Shown here piece after piece: positions 60,234 through 64,000 of a stretch of DNA of 64,000 nucleotides. The notes beneath the pieces were generated by a model. That model was not told where the DNA came from, did no database searches, and saw only the letters and a program-made list of their open reading frames with translations. The translations under genes were made by a program, and so were the position numbers. This stretch comes from Coprinus comatus (taxonomy: Eukaryota > Basidiomycota > Agaricomycetes > Agaricales > Agaricaceae), in contig JAWPGT010000041.1 of assembly GCA_034638255.1 (NCBI GenBank), positions 62,001 to 126,000 on the forward strand, in the 5' to 3' direction. How positions within the stretch are numbered: position 1 is the first letter of the stretch; every line of letters begins with the position of its first letter.

Positions 60234-63200
60234 ATGGCTATTCTTAGTGTGTTTAAAGCATTGAAGGTGTTGAGTATCATTGGATTGGTGGGAGGTCAGA
60301 CTACATGTGAGTATCTTACATTTTTTACCTTACGTGTAGATCATTGACAAATGGAAACCTTGGTACTGTGAAGTGGCCCCGAAAGCATTTTTAACGCTTC
60401 CTTTAGGACAAGTACGGCCGACTGGTTGGTTGTTGGATCAGGTTAACTTGTTTTACTTTCTGTTGTATAATGTGACTGAAGACATTCAATTTTTTGCCTT
60501 TGTTTAGCTCATTGTTCAAACTAATGGTCTGGCAGGACATGAACATGAATTTTATAACTAGTAAGCATTGCATTATGCGCTTTTATTCAGGAACTTATAT
60601 CTCCGTCTGAAGTGTCGCGAAAACTGATTGGGTCGGTGGAACGTCAGCTTACTCCAGCTTGGAGGAAGGTCAGTTATCATTATTATCTCCTTCCTATGTT
60701 TATGATAATATCTAAATACCACACTTTTATATTTACTTCAGCTGGAAGTTACTGGTTTGTACGTTTATACCACCGACTTGGCATTGATTCGAATACGAAT
60801 GACAAGTGAAATTATAGAATGCAATGGTACCAAATGGCGTCCTGGTGAATCATACCGTAATCAACCAGAAAACCTCCGAATTTCTTGATTATGTTTTAAG
60901 TCATCAGGATTCTACTGGTTGGTTGGGACCTGAAGTTGGTACTAGTAAACCTCGATACCTCTGGGGCAGGTCAGTTTTTATTTCTCTTCGCTCGGATTTA
61001 GTTTCTCATAAAAACATCATATCATTGTTTTAGATATCCGTTTTTCTTTGGAGCTATCCAAATGACAGAAGTTCACCCTGAACTTACTGACAGAGTCGTC
61101 ACGGCTTTACATAAGTTTGTAGCTGTGGCTAACAAGATGCTGAAGAATAATGGAGAAGGTGTTGAACCTTGGGCTGCTACTCGTTGGGAGGATTTCGTTA
61201 TAACTTTACAATGGTGCGTATTCAAGAATTTAAATTCTTTTCAAGCTTTTCTTTTCTGATGTTATGATGGCGATTTCAGGTTGTATGATAATCATCCCAA
61301 TGGGAACGAGGCTTTGTTGATTGATACAATGAAGAGGTTGAAGTGGACTGGTGTACCTTGGGAGAAAGTGTTTTCTGAACAGGTCGGTTTTTCATTGAAC
61401 TTCTTGAAGTCGTCTAAATTTAACTTGGGTCAATTGAATAGTATTTCCCGAAGACTGCCGGTATGTGTTATCATTAACGCTATGTTTTTACTTAATTTCT
61501 TCGTGAAATAGTTGAACATACACCTGTAAGTTGACATTGTTCTTGTAGTTATCTATTTCTATTTTACTGAGACGTTATTAAGAATCCTTTCAACCTTCCT
61601 TTGACCGTGGGTACATTTCATCAATTCAATCCGGTAGATTTTGAACAGTTATATAGTGGCATGGTGTTAATATGGCCGAAGGTCTCAAAGCTTTACCTTC
61701 AACCTATCGTTTCACGCATAACCAAACTGGTAAAACCTCCCGAATAGCGACACTCCCAATTGTTATAGTCATCTGACAAAACCTCTCTTTTTAGATATTG
61801 ACACTGCAAGTAGAGGGTGGGATATGCTATTCCAGTATCATGGAAGGCCTTCTGGGATATATGCAGCTGATGAATATCTCGCAGGTTTGGAAGCTGTTCG
61901 TGGGTATGTATTTAAAGTCGTCATGTTGGGATAGATGGCGTTTTAATGCTGATATTTATATTTGCGCATGGGTGATAGAACTGAACTTTGCTTGGTCGTG
62001 GTAAGTTCCTACCTATTTGTTGACTACTACTTTTCTTCGTATTGATGGCTTTATGTGCCAGGAAACTATGTTTTCGTAAGTCTTCTCACTTCTACTTAAG
62101 AGTTAATCTTGAATATAATTGTCCAGTGGTTCATATTTGTACCAAGTTATTGGAGATCCCAAGTTTGCTGATAGAGTGAGTCCATCCGACTCCAATAAAA
62201 TAGATTTCGTACCCCATTGACTGATAAAATATCATATAGGTCGAGAGGATCACATATAATGCACTTCCGGCTACTCTCACAGGAAGTATGTATTGTTATT
62301 TTATATTCTAGTTACTGTCTTTACTGATGTGTATCTGATTGTGATAGATATGTGGAGTAGACAATATTTGCAACAACAAAATCAAGTGGGATCGAAGGAT
62401 ATGAATCCGTAAGTGAATTTCCAATTTACCTCTGTCAACGGTGAACCCCTAATTTTCATAATGAAGAAATCCATTCCCGAATGATGGGTAAGTATACTTG
62501 ACTACAAACGTATTTTGTAACTATTATGATACGAATTTTTCGAACTAGATCTTATTCCAACGTGTTTGGCCTGGAGCCTAACTATCCGTGAGTCCATGTT
62601 AACTTTTCTATATCCCATTACTTTTAACAATATACTAGGTGTTGTACTGTTAATTTCCCTCAAGGATGGCCAAAGTTCATCTCCAATGCATTCTTGACTA
62701 CTCCCGATAAGAAATCACTTGTACATTTATATTTGGGACCATTCTCTACTAGTGCAACTCTTGCCGATGGTACGTAGTATTATCTGCTTCAATTTCTCGG
62801 AGTTTACTCTTTTGTTATAGGAAACCGCGTGACTGCTTCTGTTGACACTACATACCCCTTCAGTGACGTCTTAACCACTACAATCACTGCAACATCTGCA
62901 TTTACATACTATGTGCGTATCCCAAGCTGGGTAGTTGGAGGAACAATTTCTATCAACGGTGGAGCTGTTAGTGGTGTGAATAGAGGAAACAATGGTTTGC
63001 ATGCTGTTAGCGTACCAGCGGGTACAACTAAATTCGTATTGAATCTCCCCGCTAAAATCACTACTGGTATGCTTCGACATAATTCCAATGTGATTAACCC
63101 TAAATCTTTGGAAATCTAGAGAGTCGCCCACATGGATCAATTGCAATTCATCGAGGACCATTTAATTATGCATTTGATAGTAAGCGTCAGAGTGATTCGA

Positions 63201-63648
63201 ACCCCAGACCTAATTCTCATCAAAATCCCACAAAAGTTCCCCGAACCGAAACAGTTCTCAAACAAAACTCGCAACAACCTCTTGCAAAAGATTTACAATT
63301 CACCGCTTCAACATCATGGCAATACGCTATTGATCCTAAAACCCTTCAATTCCGTACACCTTCCTCACCTTCTACCACACTTCCAAGTCCGATTTTCGAT
63401 TCTGGGAAATCTCCGTTGAGTATTAGCGTTACTGGTTGTTTGGTTAATTGGGCTTTGGGAGGTGATACGTTTGCTACACCGCCTCCTACTAGTCCAGTTT
63501 GTACTGGAAGGAATACAACTTTGACTTTGACTCCATTAGGTGTGAGTGGATTTTTAATTTTATACATGTTTTGATGTTTGTTGACGTTTTTGTTTGATAG
63601 ACTACGAAGTTGAGGATTAGTGAGTTCCCTGTTATGAGGACTGCTTGA
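60234..63648 (+). CDS. secreted GH127-type (DUF1680) glycosidase, copy B, intact
   Basis: Start at 60234 with a signal peptide (MAILSVFKALKVLSIIGLVG, cleavage near GQTT). Exons parallel those of copy A: LAPKAFLTLPLGQVRPTGW, LIVQTNGLAGHEHEFYNY, AGSYWF, GWLGPEVGTSKPRYLWGR (60919-60970) and LYDNHPNGNEALLIDTMKRL. WHGVNMAEGLKALPSTYRFT and SGIYAADEYLAGLEAVRG follow. The presumed metal and catalytic residues are present: Glu-x-Cys in GTELCLVV (about 61982) and Cys-Cys in NYPCCTVNFPQGWPKF (about 62575-62680). The beta-sandwich includes FTYYVRIPSWVVGGTISING, then HGSIAIHRGPFNYAFDSKRQ, and the frame stays open to TPLGTTKLRISEFPVMRTA at TGA 63646-63648. About 20 introns of 45-80 bases interrupt it. GH127 enzymes release terminal beta-L-arabinofuranose with a Cys nucleophile; the true substrate of this fungal branch is not established from the sequence. 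It is the inverted partner of the gene at 9.6-13.1 kb. Confidence 0.9.
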
Positions 63649-63804
63649 AGGTTCTTTGGTCTATGATTTGAAATGTTGGATTGATAATACTATGCTTAGT
63701 TATACCTGGAAGAGAGAGAAAATGGAAAGGATATATACATTGTAAGAATAAATCTGTCAATGTGGATGCGCCCAGTTCCCTCTGGCAATGATTTCCCCTG
63801 ATGT

Positions 63805-64000
63805 TCAAATGTTCATACTCAGGCTTTGCTCAGGATCAGAATCGTTACCATCTTGCCACTCTTCATCAGATGATAGCCCTTCTGACTCTTCTTCGGACAC
63901 AGCCAGCGGAAATTTACTCCACGTTTTCTTCAATGCCCAACTAACCTAGTGCCTAGGTGCCTATATACAGCTGAAATCGATGTAAAGTTGATATCGTTTG
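63805..64000 (-). CDS. last exon of a minus-strand gene continuing past the window (partial)
   Basis: On the minus strand an acceptor (ggttag) at about 63943-63948 is followed by an open stretch 63942-63805: WALKKTWSKFPLAVSEEESE, then GLSSDEEWQDGNDSDPEQ, ending TGA at 63805-63807. The acidic tail looks like a real C-terminus and codon use is even. Bases 63943-64000 should be the preceding intron. Too little is visible to name it. Confidence 0.5.

Overview
The window is fungal nuclear DNA, most likely from an Agaricomycete (mushroom-forming basidiomycete). The genes are dense and mostly protein-coding, with many introns of about 45-70 bases that have GT-AG ends. The recognisable proteins include a Set1-type COMPASS methyltransferase with a very long proline-rich N-terminus, Ire1, Jip5, cytosolic seryl-tRNA synthetase, F-box proteins of the agaric type, a tandem GFA-domain protein and CorA-like transporters with a fungal N-terminal domain. 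One nuclear tRNA-Arg(ACG) gene is present. I saw no CRISPR array, operon, rRNA or clear transposon.

Layout. 1-8.9 kb holds three tandem CorA-like membrane transporter genes on the + strand; the first is cut by the window edge and the third has an apparent frameshift. 9.6-13.1 kb (-) holds a GH127-type secreted glycosidase gene (copy A). 14.1-15.4 kb (+) is a two-domain GFA protein and 15.5-21.2 kb (+) is SET1. 21.2-23.7 kb is mostly gene-poor, with weak coding traces. 23.7-25.9 kb (-) is a CCCH zinc-finger protein. 27.2-28.8 kb (-) is an unrecognised multi-exon gene. 29.4-31.7 kb (-) is an ALDH7 (antiquitin-like) dehydrogenase. 32.8-34.7 kb (-) is JIP5. 36-37.3 kb (+) is an F-box gene with a frameshift. 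38.2 kb is tRNA-Arg. 39.7-43.4 kb (+) is IRE1. 44.4-46.5 kb (+) is a second F-box gene. 46.9-50.6 kb (-) is a large disordered protein with two membrane segments. 52.6-53.5 kb (+) is a small charged protein. 54.2-55.8 kb (+) is SES1. 56.0-58.3 kb (+) is a DXD glycosyltransferase. 58.8-59.6 kb (-) is a small Cys-rich, probably GPI-anchored protein. 60.2-63.6 kb (+) is GH127 copy B. The last exon of another minus-strand gene reaches the window end.

How they relate. There is no operon-like pathway. The themes are secretion and the endoplasmic reticulum (IRE1, type II glycosyltransferase, GPI protein, two secreted glycosidases) and core housekeeping (SET1, JIP5, SES1). The most interesting structure is the pair of GH127 paralogues in inverted orientation about 50 kb apart. 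They share a tract of roughly 230 bases with no difference I could find, inside genes that differ by about 10-20% elsewhere, which looks like gene conversion.

A second theme is a set of single-base indels, nearly all at short mononucleotide runs, that break otherwise well-preserved genes (CorA copy 3, SET1, one F-box gene, the GPI protein twice, GH127 copy A). Assembly error is the simplest explanation for most of them. Exon joins were read by eye from frame continuity and splice consensus, so internal boundaries are approximate.
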